Assembly: GCF_002803605.1 (NCBI RefSeq)
Contig: NZ_PHRG01000001.1
Coordinates: 694,819 to 758,818, forward strand
DNA: 64,000 nt
Direction: 5' to 3'
Source of the DNA: Acinetobacter pseudolwoffii
GTDB taxonomy: Bacteria; Pseudomonadota; Gammaproteobacteria; Pseudomonadales; Moraxellaceae
Shown: positions 37,047 to 45,088 of the stretch, piece after piece
How positions within the stretch are numbered: position 1 is the first letter of the stretch
How the letters are laid out: each line of letters begins with the position of its first letter
Position numbers and translations under genes: made by a program
Notes under the pieces: model-generated
Databases searched by the model: none
What the model was told of the DNA's origin: nothing
Seen by the model: only the letters and a program-made list of their open reading frames with translations

Positions 37047-39299
37047 ATGAAAAACGAAGACATGATACCTTGCCAGGATCTGGTTGAAGACAGTAATAAT
37101 TCAAACAATAGCCACTTTCAAACAATTCTGGATCAATACACCAGTCGCCGTAGTTTTATTGCAAAAACCACCAGTGGGGCAATGGCCTTAGCCTTTGCAG
37201 CAACAGTAAGTGGTTGTTCAGATGATGATAATGATTCTGGCACGCCTGACACTAACCCCACCACACCACCAGACACCACAAACCCAGATCAACATGCATG
37301 GAGTGACCTGAAAGCGCGCCCGAATAAATTGACCTTTGAGCCGGTTCGCAAAAATACGCAAAACTTCTTTAGCGTGCCTGAAGGCTATGAACTGAAAGTG
37401 CTATATGCGGTCGGTGATCCAATTAACCCTGCATATTCAGAAAAGACAGATGTAACATTAGCTTCAGGTGCTTCTTATCAGTTCCGTGCAGGCGATAACC
37501 ATGACGGCATGAGCTTTTTCGGTATGCATCCAAGCAACAAAAACTATGCGGCCAAAGAGTCCACCCAAGGTTTACTGGTTTTAAATCACGAATACCTGCA
37601 ACAAGCTCAACTCCATACGCCAGAAGGCCCGATTACGATCGACGGTGTACGTCCAGAAGATCAGGTCCTTCGTGAAGTGAATGCGCATGGGGTTTCGGTA
37701 ATTGAGATTAGCAAAGATGCCAATACACAAGAGGTTAAAATTAACTTAAATTCTAAGTTTAACCGTCGTATCACGGCAGCAACCGAGATGGAAATTCATG
37801 GACCCGCTCGCGGCTCTGACTTGGTGAAAACGATTTTCTCACCCGATGGAACGTTGACGCGCGGCACCTTTGCCAACTGTGGTAATGGGTATACACCTTG
37901 GGGCACTTACTTAACCGCGGAAGAAAACTGGAGTGGTTATTTTGCCCGTCAAGCCAATGACACCCGCGCGATTGCAAAAGAAGAAATTGCCTTGTCACGT
38001 TATGGTCGTGGCGGTAGTGAGGCCCGTTCATCTCAATACCGCTGGAATACTCCGGTTGCTGAATTAACCGGTGATAAAGGACTGTATGATCGTTGGGATA
38101 TTTCAGTAAAAGGCGCCAGTGCTTTAGCTGATTATCGTAATGTCATGAATACCTGCGGATTCATTGTCGAGATTGATCCATTTAGCGCGAACACACGTCC
38201 GGTTAAACGTACTGCATTGGGCCGCTTTGCCCATGAAGACTGCCGCTGTAGTAATCCGATTCCGGGTCAGCCATTAGCCTTCTATATGGGGGATGATGCA
38301 ACAGGCGAATATATCTATAAATTTGTTTCTGATGCAGTCTGGGATCCGAAAGATGTCAATGGGGGTTATACCGCTGGTGATAAATACATGGATAAAGGCA
38401 CATTATATGTCGCTAAATTCAATGATGATGGTACTGGTGAATGGTTAGAACTTAGCTATGGTAAAAATGGTTTAACTGCTGCCAACGAAATTTATCCATT
38501 TGCAGGCCAAGACGATATCGTCATTAATCTCCGTCTTGCTGCCGATCATGTCGGTGCGACCAAAATGGATCGTCCGGAATGGGTTGCCATCAATCCGGAA
38601 AATGGTGAAGTCTATGTCACTCTCACCAATAACGGTAACCGCGGACGCGCCTATCCGACCGATGCAGCAAACCCACGTAGCTATATCGACTTCAAAGATT
38701 CAAATGCCAGTAATTCAGGCAATATGAATGGTCACATTATCCGTTTTAGTGAAAATGAGAATAATGTCAAAGCCACGACATTTGCCTGGGATATCTTCCT
38801 GTTCGGTGCAGAAGCACGTGCTGCCTCTAACATCAACCTGTCAGGTCTGGATGATTTAAATGACTTCTCTAGCCCGGACGGGATGTGGTTCGATCCGCGT
38901 GGTATTTTGTGGATCCAGACGGATGATGGCCAGTACACCGATGAAACCAACTGTATGATGCTGGCAGCCCTGCCAGGTACAGTCGGTGATGGCAGAAAAG
39001 CATTGGCAGCCAGCACCAAGGCTGAAGGACAGGAAACCTTTGTCGGTGCCAAACTGAATAATGATCGGGTTCGCCGCTTCCTCACAGGGCCATCGGGCTG
39101 TGAAATTACCGGTGTGACGATTACGCCGGACTACAAAGCAATTTTCGTCAATGTGCAGCATCCAGGCGGTGCATGGCCAGCCAATCAAAGCGAGCGTTAT
39201 AGCCGTTTAGGCAAAGTGCCTCGCTCTGCGACTGTGGTCATTACCCGTAAGGATGGCGGTGCGATTGCCGGTGAAGCCTTGGAACAAGCGACAGCATAA
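37047..39299 (+). CDS. phoX: PhoX-family alkaline phosphatase, Tat-exported
   Basis: This 750-residue phosphatase (DUF839) frees phosphate from organic esters outside the cytoplasm; characterised PhoX enzymes use an iron-calcium cofactor. The twin-arginine motif SRRSFIAK is at residues 33-40 behind a long polar n-region, followed by a mildly hydrophobic stretch and VSGC at 54-57. The latter looks like a lipobox, so this may be a Tat lipoprotein. Family stretches include FEPVRKNTQNFFSVPEGY, GLLVLNHEYL, GTYLTAEENWSGYF, ALGRFAHEDC and FSSPDGMWFDPRG. Its position after tatABC and the Pho-like repeats upstream fit a phosphate-starvation enzyme exported by the neighbouring translocon. A terminator follows. 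Confidence 0.92.
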   Translation: MKNEDMIPCQDLVEDSNNSNNSHFQTILDQYTSRRSFIAKTTSGAMALAFAATVSGCSDDDNDSGTPDTNPTTPPDTTNPDQHAWSDLKARPNKLTFEPVRKNTQNFFSVPEGYELKVLYAVGDPINPAYSEKTDVTLASGASYQFRAGDNHDGMSFFGMHPSNKNYAAKESTQGLLVLNHEYLQQAQLHTPEGPITIDGVRPEDQVLREVNAHGVSVIEISKDANTQEVKINLNSKFNRRITAATEMEIHGPARGSDLVKTIFSPDGTLTRGTFANCGNGYTPWGTYLTAEENWSGYFARQANDTRAIAKEEIALSRYGRGGSEARSSQYRWNTPVAELTGDKGLYDRWDISVKGASALADYRNVMNTCGFIVEIDPFSANTRPVKRTALGRFAHEDCRCSNPIPGQPLAFYMGDDATGEYIYKFVSDAVWDPKDVNGGYTAGDKYMDKGTLYVAKFNDDGTGEWLELSYGKNGLTAANEIYPFAGQDDIVINLRLAADHVGATKMDRPEWVAINPENGEVYVTLTNNGNRGRAYPTDAANPRSYIDFKDSNASNSGNMNGHIIRFSENENNVKATTFAWDIFLFGAEARAASNINLSGLDDLNDFSSPDGMWFDPRGILWIQTDDGQYTDETNCMMLAALPGTVGDGRKALAASTKAEGQETFVGAKLNNDRVRRFLTGPSGCEITGVTITPDYKAIFVNVQHPGGAWPANQSERYSRLGKVPRSATVVITRKDGGAIAGEALEQATA

Positions 39300-39315
39300 A
39301 AAAATAAGTTTCATT

Positions 39316-39345
39316 AAAATGCCGGCAGATGTCGGCATTTTTTAT
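39316..39345. terminator. Terminator between phoX and the NRDE gene
   Basis: AAATGCCG pairs with CGGCATTT around an 8-base loop with T6 after it. It is convergent, so it probably serves both genes. Confidence 0.85.
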
Positions 39346-39351
39346 CTGGGA

Positions 39352-40134
39352 TTATTGTTGTAGCATCATGATTTTCTCGATCAATTGCCCTGCAGTCACA
39401 CCTTGTTGTGACTTCTCAATCCAGTGCCATTGTCCCTGCTGCATTCTCAAAAAATTGGAGCATCGGGTGCCATAGGCCGGACTCTGGATAAAAGTCGAAG
39501 ACAGCAGCTGTTCCATTTCAACCGAGATGCCGGTGTCTGGCAGAAGTTCAGGAATCACCTTGCGTTCATCTTCCAGAATATCCCAGACTGCATGACACAA
39601 ATCTGCTTCTGCGATCTCCAGTTGTTGCAGCATCGGTAAAAATTCCTGGGTAAAGCGTTTACGTAAATGTCGGGTCTTGTACCAGTCTTCGCTCATCAGG
39701 CCATTCGAAACCACATAGACGCCATGCGCCAGTACTTGTGGTGCTTCACCGCGATTGCTCATATATACGGCCTGATCTTGATTTCCAATAAAAAGATTAA
39801 AGCCGGCGTAGTCACACTGATGCTGTTCCAAATCTTGTGCGAAACGAATCGGCGTTAAGTCAGAATCTAAAAAGTTCTGGATGATATGTCCACGTGAAGT
39901 TGGATAATGTCCTTTGTCCTGTCCATCACGAAAATTGGTAATCACCGCCCAGCGACCTGAGGCCGTGATACCCATCCAGGTGCCGCCCGACTGCAAATCC
40001 TGCCCGGCAATAATCGGACTATCTTCCCATTCATGTAATGCCTGTGTAGGCCGCTGATAGAATTCATTTCGATTTGAAATCAGACATAATGGGGTCTCAT
40101 CTACAACCCGCCAAGCCAGTGCCACGATACACAT
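39352..40134 (-). CDS. NRDE (TANGO2-like) family protein
   Basis: A 260-residue protein with Cys at position 2 (MCIVALAW) and the signature NRNEFYQRPT near 21, the variant of the Asn-Arg-Asp-Glu motif that names the family. GGTWMGITASGRWAVITNFR and YGTRCSN are also conserved. The N-terminal Cys suggests an Ntn-hydrolase-like fold. The eukaryotic homologue TANGO2 has been linked to heme or lipid handling, but the bacterial function is not settled. It is divergent from lgt. Confidence 0.85.
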   Translation of the reverse strand: MCIVALAWRVVDETPLCLISNRNEFYQRPTQALHEWEDSPIIAGQDLQSGGTWMGITASGRWAVITNFRDGQDKGHYPTSRGHIIQNFLDSDLTPIRFAQDLEQHQCDYAGFNLFIGNQDQAVYMSNRGEAPQVLAHGVYVVSNGLMSEDWYKTRHLRKRFTQEFLPMLQQLEIAEADLCHAVWDILEDERKVIPELLPDTGISVEMEQLLSSTFIQSPAYGTRCSNFLRMQQGQWHWIEKSQQGVTAGQLIEKIMMLQQ

Positions 40135-40227
40135 AATTTACGCTCTCGATCTTTACACATTGAATGTACAACATTTTTCTTTGCTTTCAGCTAAAATCTG
40201 TGCAAAACAGAATCACAAGGAACAGGA

Positions 40228-41037
40228 ATGCTCACCTATCCCAATATTGATCCCGTCGCGATTTCGCTCGGGCCCCTGCAAGTCCACTGGTATGGACTGA
40301 TGTACTTACTGGCATTTTTATTTGCCTGGGGCTTGGCAACGTTTCGAGCCAAACAACGCGGCTGGACGCCAGATATGGTCTCTGACCTGATTTTCTTCGG
40401 TGCGCTTGGTGTCATCATCGGTGGCCGTGTCGGTTATGTCTTGTTCTATGGTTTTTCTCAGTTCCTCGCAGATCCTTTATGGTTATTCCAGATCTGGACC
40501 GGTGGTATGAGCTTCCACGGTGGTTTCCTCGGTGTCATTCTGGCCATGCTGTGGTGGTGCCGGAAATACAAGATGACCTGGTTCCAGACCCTGGATTTTA
40601 TCGCACCCTGCGTACCAACGGGGCTGATGTTTGGCCGGATTGGTAATTTTATTGGCGGTGAATTGTATGGCCGTCAGGTGACCGATCCCAACTTTGCCTG
40701 GGGCATGATTTTCCCGACCGATCCTTTGCAGCTGGTGCGTCATCCATCACAATTGTATCAGGCGCTGTGTGAAGGCCTGATTCTGTTTATTGTATTGTGG
40801 TGGTTCAGTTCCAAGCCGCGTCCACGTATGGCGGTCTCTGCACTGTTCCTGATCGGTTATGGTCTGGCACGCTTCGTGGTCGAGTTCTTCCGTGAGCCGG
40901 ACAATGGTCAGCTGTTTATTGGCTGGATGAGCAAGGGCCAATTCCTGAGCCTGCCAATGATCCTGATTGGCTTGTGGATGATGTGGTATGCCTACCAAAA
41001 GAAAATCTATGACTGGGGTCCACAGAAAAACAGTTAA
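40228..41037 (+). CDS. lgt: Prolipoprotein diacylglyceryl transferase
   Basis: This essential inner-membrane enzyme transfers diacylglycerol from phosphatidylglycerol to the lipobox Cys of prelipoproteins. The 269 residues form seven helices. The Lgt signature [14 protein letters not shown], the catalytic-region SFHGGFLG and [12 protein letters not shown] are intact. AAGGAACAGG precedes ATG 40228. The window contains at least two of its likely clients (DUF2846 and META lipoproteins). In many bacteria thyA follows directly; here four other genes intervene. Confidence 0.96.
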   Translation: MLTYPNIDPVAISLGPLQVHWYGLMYLLAFLFAWGLATFRAKQRGWTPDMVSDLIFFGALGVIIGGRVGYVLFYGFSQFLADPLWLFQIWTGGMSFHGGFLGVILAMLWWCRKYKMTWFQTLDFIAPCVPTGLMFGRIGNFIGGELYGRQVTDPNFAWGMIFPTDPLQLVRHPSQLYQALCEGLILFIVLWWFSSKPRPRMAVSALFLIGYGLARFVVEFFREPDNGQLFIGWMSKGQFLSLPMILIGLWMMWYAYQKKIYDWGPQKNS

Positions 41038-41052
41038 AACCAGCTTAATTGA

Positions 41053-41077
41053 GCGAGGCACAGGCCTCGCTTTTTTA
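41053..41077 (+). terminator. Terminator of lgt
   Basis: GCGAGGC-ACAG-GCCTCGC hairpin followed by T7. Confidence 0.9.
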
Positions 41078-41127
41078 TAGCCAAAATATGCTAAAGTGCC
41101 GATTATCTTTTCGATTTCTTCATCACT

Positions 41128-41520
41128 ATGCTTGAGTTCTGGTTCAATCCACAGGTGTCTGTTCTAAAAAAACTGTTGATCTTTATTGTGATTGCCGTGA
41201 CAGCTGCAGTGTTGTACTGGATGGAACCGCTGCCCTTGGATGCAATTCTGATGTTTGTCGGTACGGGTGTGATTTTTCTGATTTGTCGTTACTGCAAAAT
41301 CCACTTTGCCAGCAAAAAGCCGACCGGTTTACTGTATAGACTACTGACCTGGATTCCAATTGCCTTATTGATTGCTTTAGTTTTTATGAACATGCAGCAG
41401 GGTGAAATCCTGATTCCGGGTGCACAAGGCATTGCTTTTATGGCACTGGCAATTTGTCTGTTTTCACCGCTATCGCTGCTCAATCAGAACTCTCACGATC
41501 CAGAGCCGCCACATGCTTGA
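41128..41520 (+). CDS. Small membrane protein A of a tandem pair
   Basis: A 130-residue protein of unknown family beginning MLEFWFNPQ. Three or four hydrophobic segments are visible (LLIFIVIAVTAAVLYW, AILMFVGTGVIFLIC, WIPIALLIALVFM, GIAFMALAICLF) and the C-terminus is polar (NSHDPEPPHA). The next gene starts with the same MLEFW, is nearly the same length and has a similar helix layout, so the two appear to be tandem duplicates. They overlap by 8 bases and so are probably co-translated. No function can be assigned. Confidence 0.65.
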   Translation: MLEFWFNPQVSVLKKLLIFIVIAVTAAVLYWMEPLPLDAILMFVGTGVIFLICRYCKIHFASKKPTGLLYRLLTWIPIALLIALVFMNMQQGEILIPGAQGIAFMALAICLFSPLSLLNQNSHDPEPPHA

Positions 41521-41899
41521 ATTTTGGTATTCCGAACGCTGTCACCGTCAAATCAAACTGATGGTGATTATTGCGACCTGTATTGTCATTTACGCAGCAT
41601 CAACTGTGGCCCAGTTAGGTCCGGCGTTGGTCGCAGTCAGTCTGGGCATTGGAATTGTCGTGCATTTACTGCATCATTTCCGCTTGAAAATCTCCAAGTC
41701 CAATCCCTATGCCAATGGTTTTAGCGCCTTAAGCCGGGTCATTCCTATCATTGCACTGATTACCCTGTTTGGTTATTTACCCGAGCAACATCAGCCATGG
41801 GCGAAACTTGCCTTGGGTCTGCAATGTCTTGGCTTTGCCGCGATTGGATTGTTTATCGTATCGGTCTATGAAAACCGTGCGAAGCGCTTTGAGGACTGA
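41513..41899 (+). CDS. Small membrane protein B of a tandem pair
   Basis: A 128-residue protein starting at ATG 41513 inside the end of the preceding gene (overlap 41513-41520). It begins MLEFWYSERCHRQIK and has hydrophobic segments around LMVIIATCIVIYAAST, LVAVSLGIGIVVHLL, RVIPIIALITLFGYL and LGFAAIGLFIVSVY, ending ENRAKRFED. An upstream in-frame start at 41420 would overlap the first gene by 100 bases and was not chosen. It is a paralogue or distant duplicate of the preceding protein by layout; the function is unknown. Confidence 0.65.
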   Translation: MLEFWYSERCHRQIKLMVIIATCIVIYAASTVAQLGPALVAVSLGIGIVVHLLHHFRLKISKSNPYANGFSALSRVIPIIALITLFGYLPEQHQPWAKLALGLQCLGFAAIGLFIVSVYENRAKRFED

Positions 41900-41917
41900 T
41901 CACTTCGCAGCATTTTC

Positions 41918-42433
41918 TTAGAAGTATGTTTCCAGTCGATAGTAACTATAGGTCAGGTTTTTGGTGCGATAGATTGCATGACTATTCTGCTTGAAATCTG
42001 ACACCCAGGCACTGCCTGAATATGCCGCAATGTGTCCATATTTATGATTTGAGGTACGGTCAATAATATAGATGTCACCTTTTTTCGGCCGGTCAAAAGA
42101 AGCATTAATTTTCTTATAACCCAGTTGCATCAGGGTATTTCCCCAATCCGCTGCTGCCACGGGATGATTGACAATTTTCGCACCCGAAGATTGCAGACCG
42201 ACACGAATACTGCGCGCACATTTCTGTGTACTGGTATTTCGGGTAATGCCTTGCAGATAACTGGTAAATTTCTCGATATTAATACGCTGACCATTGCCTG
42301 CGCCTGAAGCATTACGGACAGTGGCTTTTTGCGTTGGCTTTTTAGGTCTTTGCTCCGATTGGGAACGCACCATGATATTCGCTTGCACAGGAGCATAAAC
42401 TTCGCTCATGTTCACCTGATGATCATAGATCAT
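41918..42433 (-). CDS. CHAP-like peptidoglycan amidase domain protein without a signal peptide
   Basis: A 171-residue protein. Residues 1 to about 50 are polar and Lys/Ser/Gln rich without a secretion signal. Residues 50-171 resemble Cys-His amidohydrolases of the CHAP/NlpC group: catalytic Cys in QKCARSIRVGLQSSG (near 72), then KKGDIYIIDR, His in KYGHIAAYSG (near 134) and WVSDFKQNS. Similar domains occur in phage lysins, type VI secretion amidase effectors and bacteriocins. No phage or secretion genes are nearby and no immunity protein is evident, so the role is open. The start is ATG 42433; the gene converges on the small membrane pair. Confidence 0.65.
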   Translation of the reverse strand: MIYDHQVNMSEVYAPVQANIMVRSQSEQRPKKPTQKATVRNASGAGNGQRINIEKFTSYLQGITRNTSTQKCARSIRVGLQSSGAKIVNHPVAAADWGNTLMQLGYKKINASFDRPKKGDIYIIDRTSNHKYGHIAAYSGSAWVSDFKQNSHAIYRTKNLTYSYYRLETYF

Positions 42434-42840
42434 GCCTTACCAACCGCTCCTCGCCTGCAACTTAGGCTTTCATATTGTTAACAAGCGAAGGATACTAGCC
42501 GGATAAATGTTATTTTTCACATAAAAAATGTAAACAAATTTGTCTATTTTTACAGCATTTAAATTAAGCCTTTCTTTCTATTGTAATTACAAAAATAATC
42601 ATCTTTATAAAAAAATTGTAAAGCAAATAAGACTCAAACAACGAATAAAGTCTGAACATATCTGTATAAGCATCCTCTTCATCTATTTTTTCGGCAATCT
42701 GGTATGCATATTTAATGCATTGCAAAGCGCTATTCCAAGATAACATTTCACTACAGGACGACATCATTTTTAGCTGCAAATCTCGTATTAAACTAATTCG
42801 GTAGTTTTAATATTGGATTGAGATTAACGGAGAAGAAAAA
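42434..42840. other. AT-rich intergenic region before the lipocalin gene
   Basis: About 400 low-GC bases. Small frames exist on both strands (for example a minus-strand frame ending at 42564 from ATG 42767), but none has a ribosome site or recognisable product. It should contain the CHAP-like gene promoter and the lipocalin promoter. Confidence 0.4.
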
Positions 42841-43332
42841 ATGACTCAGGATTTAGCCACTGTTTCAAATTTTAATTTAGAACAATATTTAGGTACCTGG
42901 TATGAAATTGCACGTTTGCCAATGAAACACCAGCCCGACGACAGCACCGATATTTCTGCAGTATATAGCTTGAATGAAAATGGTAAAGTTCGGGTGCAGA
43001 ACCGCTGTCTGGATGGCGATGGCAAGCTCGATGAAGCCATTGCTGAAGCCAGCATCGTTGATGCAGAACATGCCAAGCTTGAAGTCAGCTTTTTACCCGA
43101 AGGTCTGCGTTGGATCCCGTTTACCAAGGGCGATTACTGGGTATTAAAAATCGATCCGGATTATCAGACGGCCCTTGTAGGCGAGCCAGGTAAAGAATAC
43201 TTATGGCTGCTACATCGCGGGACGACTTTAGATGAAGCCACTCAACGTGAATATTTAAGCTATGCAGAATCCTTAGGTTATGATCTGTCCGATCTGATTC
43301 ACACCGTGCATACTGGCCATAAAACGGCTTAA
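42841..43332 (+). CDS. Lipocalin (Blc-like) without a signal peptide
   Basis: A 163-residue bacterial lipocalin. The fold signature YLGTWYEIARLPMKHQ (GxW motif) is near residue 17, and RVQNRCLDGDGKLDEAIAEA and DYWVLKIDPDYQTALVGEP follow the Blc pattern. Typical Blc is an outer-membrane lipoprotein; this one starts MTQDLATVSNFNLEQ with no signal peptide, so a cytoplasmic location is expected. GGAGAAG precedes ATG 42841, and no upstream in-frame extension encodes a signal. Family members bind lipids such as lysophospholipids; the ligand here is unknown. Confidence 0.88.
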   Translation: MTQDLATVSNFNLEQYLGTWYEIARLPMKHQPDDSTDISAVYSLNENGKVRVQNRCLDGDGKLDEAIAEASIVDAEHAKLEVSFLPEGLRWIPFTKGDYWVLKIDPDYQTALVGEPGKEYLWLLHRGTTLDEATQREYLSYAESLGYDLSDLIHTVHTGHKTA

Positions 43333-43340
43333 TTTACTGT

Positions 43341-43370
43341 AAAAAGACCTCTATCAGGAGGTCTTTTTTA
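43341..43370 (+). terminator. Terminator of the lipocalin gene
   Basis: AAAAAGACCTC pairs with GAGGTCTTTTT around a 6-base loop. Confidence 0.9.
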
Positions 43371-43513
43371 TTCTGGTTTGAGCGATGAAAGCTCATCAAA
43401 AAATGTTATGATATGCGCAATTTAAATTCTCCCTTTCGACAGCAAATTATTTTGGAAATAATCTATACTGCTGTTAAAACGGCGATTTTCAACAGATTTA
43501 AATAGAGAGACCT

Positions 43514-44356
43514 ATGCGCCAATATCTTGACCTTTTACAACACATTCTCGACAACGGCGGTGATAAAGGCGACCGTACCGGTACAGGGACACGTTCGGTA
43601 TTTGGTCATCAGCTGCGCTTCGATCTTTCCCAAGGTTTCCCTTTACTTACCACCAAAAAAGTTCATTTCCGTTCTATCGTGATTGAATTATTATGGTTTT
43701 TAAAAGGCGACACCAACGTTCAATATTTAAAAGAGCATAAAGTTTCGATTTGGGATGAGTGGGCAACCGCCGAACAGACCGCGCGTTTTGGCCGCCCTGA
43801 AGGTGAACTGGGGCCAGTTTACGGTCACCAGTGGCGTAATTTTGGTGCCAGCAAAAATGCAGATAATAGCTATAATCAGGACGGTTTTGACCAGATCAAA
43901 TGGTTGATTAATGAAATTAAAACCAATCCGAATTCGCGCCGTCTGATTGTATCTGGCTGGAATCCGAATGAAGCGGGCCAAGTGGCATTACCGCCTTGCC
44001 ATACCCTGTTCCAGTTCTTTGTCCACAATGGCAAATTGTCTTGTCAGCTGTATCAGCGTAGCGCCGATGTTTTTCTGGGTGTGCCGTTTAATATTGCCAG
44101 CTATGCCCTGTTAACGCATATGATCGCGCAGGTTTGTGATCTGGAGGTGGGTGATTTTGTCTGGACAGGTGGCGATACACATCTGTATAGCAACCATTTT
44201 GAACAGGCACAATTACAGCTCAGCCGTGAGCCACTCGACCTCTGTCAATTAAAACTAAATCCCGAGATTAAAGATCTGTTCGATTTCAAATTTGAAGATA
44301 TCGAAATTGTCGGTTATGAATCTCATCCAGGAATTAAAGCCCCTGTCGCTGTTTAA
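43514..44356 (+). CDS. thyA: Thymidylate synthase
   Basis: This enzyme makes dTMP from dUMP with methylenetetrahydrofolate. The 280 residues show [26 protein letters not shown], catalytic Cys in [31 protein letters not shown] and GDTHLYSNH. The start is ATG 43514. folA, whose product regenerates the folate oxidised by ThyA, follows 200 bp downstream after a palindromic element. Confidence 0.97.
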   Translation: MRQYLDLLQHILDNGGDKGDRTGTGTRSVFGHQLRFDLSQGFPLLTTKKVHFRSIVIELLWFLKGDTNVQYLKEHKVSIWDEWATAEQTARFGRPEGELGPVYGHQWRNFGASKNADNSYNQDGFDQIKWLINEIKTNPNSRRLIVSGWNPNEAGQVALPPCHTLFQFFVHNGKLSCQLYQRSADVFLGVPFNIASYALLTHMIAQVCDLEVGDFVWTGGDTHLYSNHFEQAQLQLSREPLDLCQLKLNPEIKDLFDFKFEDIEIVGYESHPGIKAPVAV

Positions 44357-44372
44357 TTTTCTTTATTATAAA

Positions 44373-44409
44373 GTTCCCTCTCCTCCTAGGAGAGGGCTAG
44401 GGAGAGGTC
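44373..44409. repeat. GC-rich palindromic intergenic element 3
   Basis: CCCTCTCCT (44376-44384) pairs with AGGAGAGGG (44388-44396) and is followed by a second half GGGAGAGG. The design is like the two elements between rdgB and the AEC transporter. It lies just after thyA. Confidence 0.5.
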
Positions 44410-44555
44410 TTTTACCACACGTGAATCGCCAACTCCTTTCAAAATATATTCCCGGCCTTAAAGCACAAGGAAATTAGCATAGATTGTTAAGCTCTCCTTC
44501 GTAGCAGTGAAAAATTACACAAAAGACTTTGGGCTTGACCAGAAGGATTCAATAC

Positions 44556-45068
44556 ATGTCATTTCAAGATTTAGAAGTTGTCCACGTTGTCGCCATGGAT
44601 CAGCAGCGCTGTATCGGCAAGGGCAATGACCTACCTTGGCATATCTCTGCCGATCTGAAGCATTTCAAGGAAATCACCCAAGGCGGTGTGGTGGTGATGG
44701 GTCGCAAGACACTAGAGTCGATGGGACGTACTCTACCTAAACGGGTGAACTGGGTCATTACTCGTGATCCAAACTGGGCATTTGCAGGTACCAAAGTCGC
44801 TTATAGCATTGAAGATGCACTGAGCCAAGCCGTGGCAGATGTGAAAGCTTCAGAAAAGCCTGATACCATTTTCATCATTGGTGGCGGTGAAATCTTTAAA
44901 CAGACCATGGAGATCACAGACCGTCTAGAACTGACGCATGTCGAACTGGATGTACAGGGCGATGCCTATTATCCAGCGATTCCAGCAGAATTTAAAAAAG
45001 TCGCTGCCGAGCAACATATCGACGACAAAACCGGCATTGCTTTTGAGTTCGCAACCTACAGAAAATAA
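44556..45068 (+). CDS. folA: Dihydrofolate reductase
   Basis: This enzyme reduces dihydrofolate to tetrahydrofolate with NADPH and is the target of trimethoprim. The ATG at 44556, with AAGGA upstream, gives 170 residues; a TTG nine codons earlier was rejected. VAMDQQRCIGKGNDLPWHISADLKHF, split here as VAMDQQRCIGKGNDLPW then HISADLKHF, holds the substrate site with the acidic residue at the Asp in SADLKHF. VVMGRKTLESMGR and IFIIGGGEIFKQ bind NADPH. It is co-oriented with thyA and followed closely (20 bp) by the DUF4105 gene. Confidence 0.95.
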   Translation: MSFQDLEVVHVVAMDQQRCIGKGNDLPWHISADLKHFKEITQGGVVVMGRKTLESMGRTLPKRVNWVITRDPNWAFAGTKVAYSIEDALSQAVADVKASEKPDTIFIIGGGEIFKQTMEITDRLELTHVELDVQGDAYYPAIPAEFKKVAAEQHIDDKTGIAFEFATYRK

Positions 45069-45088
45069 AACCTATTTCTCATGAAAAA

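Noticed and set aside
41918-42433. CHAP-like gene considered as part of a prophage lysis module
   Set aside because: There is no holin, integrase, capsid or tail gene within the window.
42564-42767. Minus-strand 67-codon frame upstream of the CHAP-like gene, considered as an immunity gene
   Set aside because: There is no ribosome site and no signal peptide, the sequence is low-complexity and AT-rich, and no recognisable family is seen.
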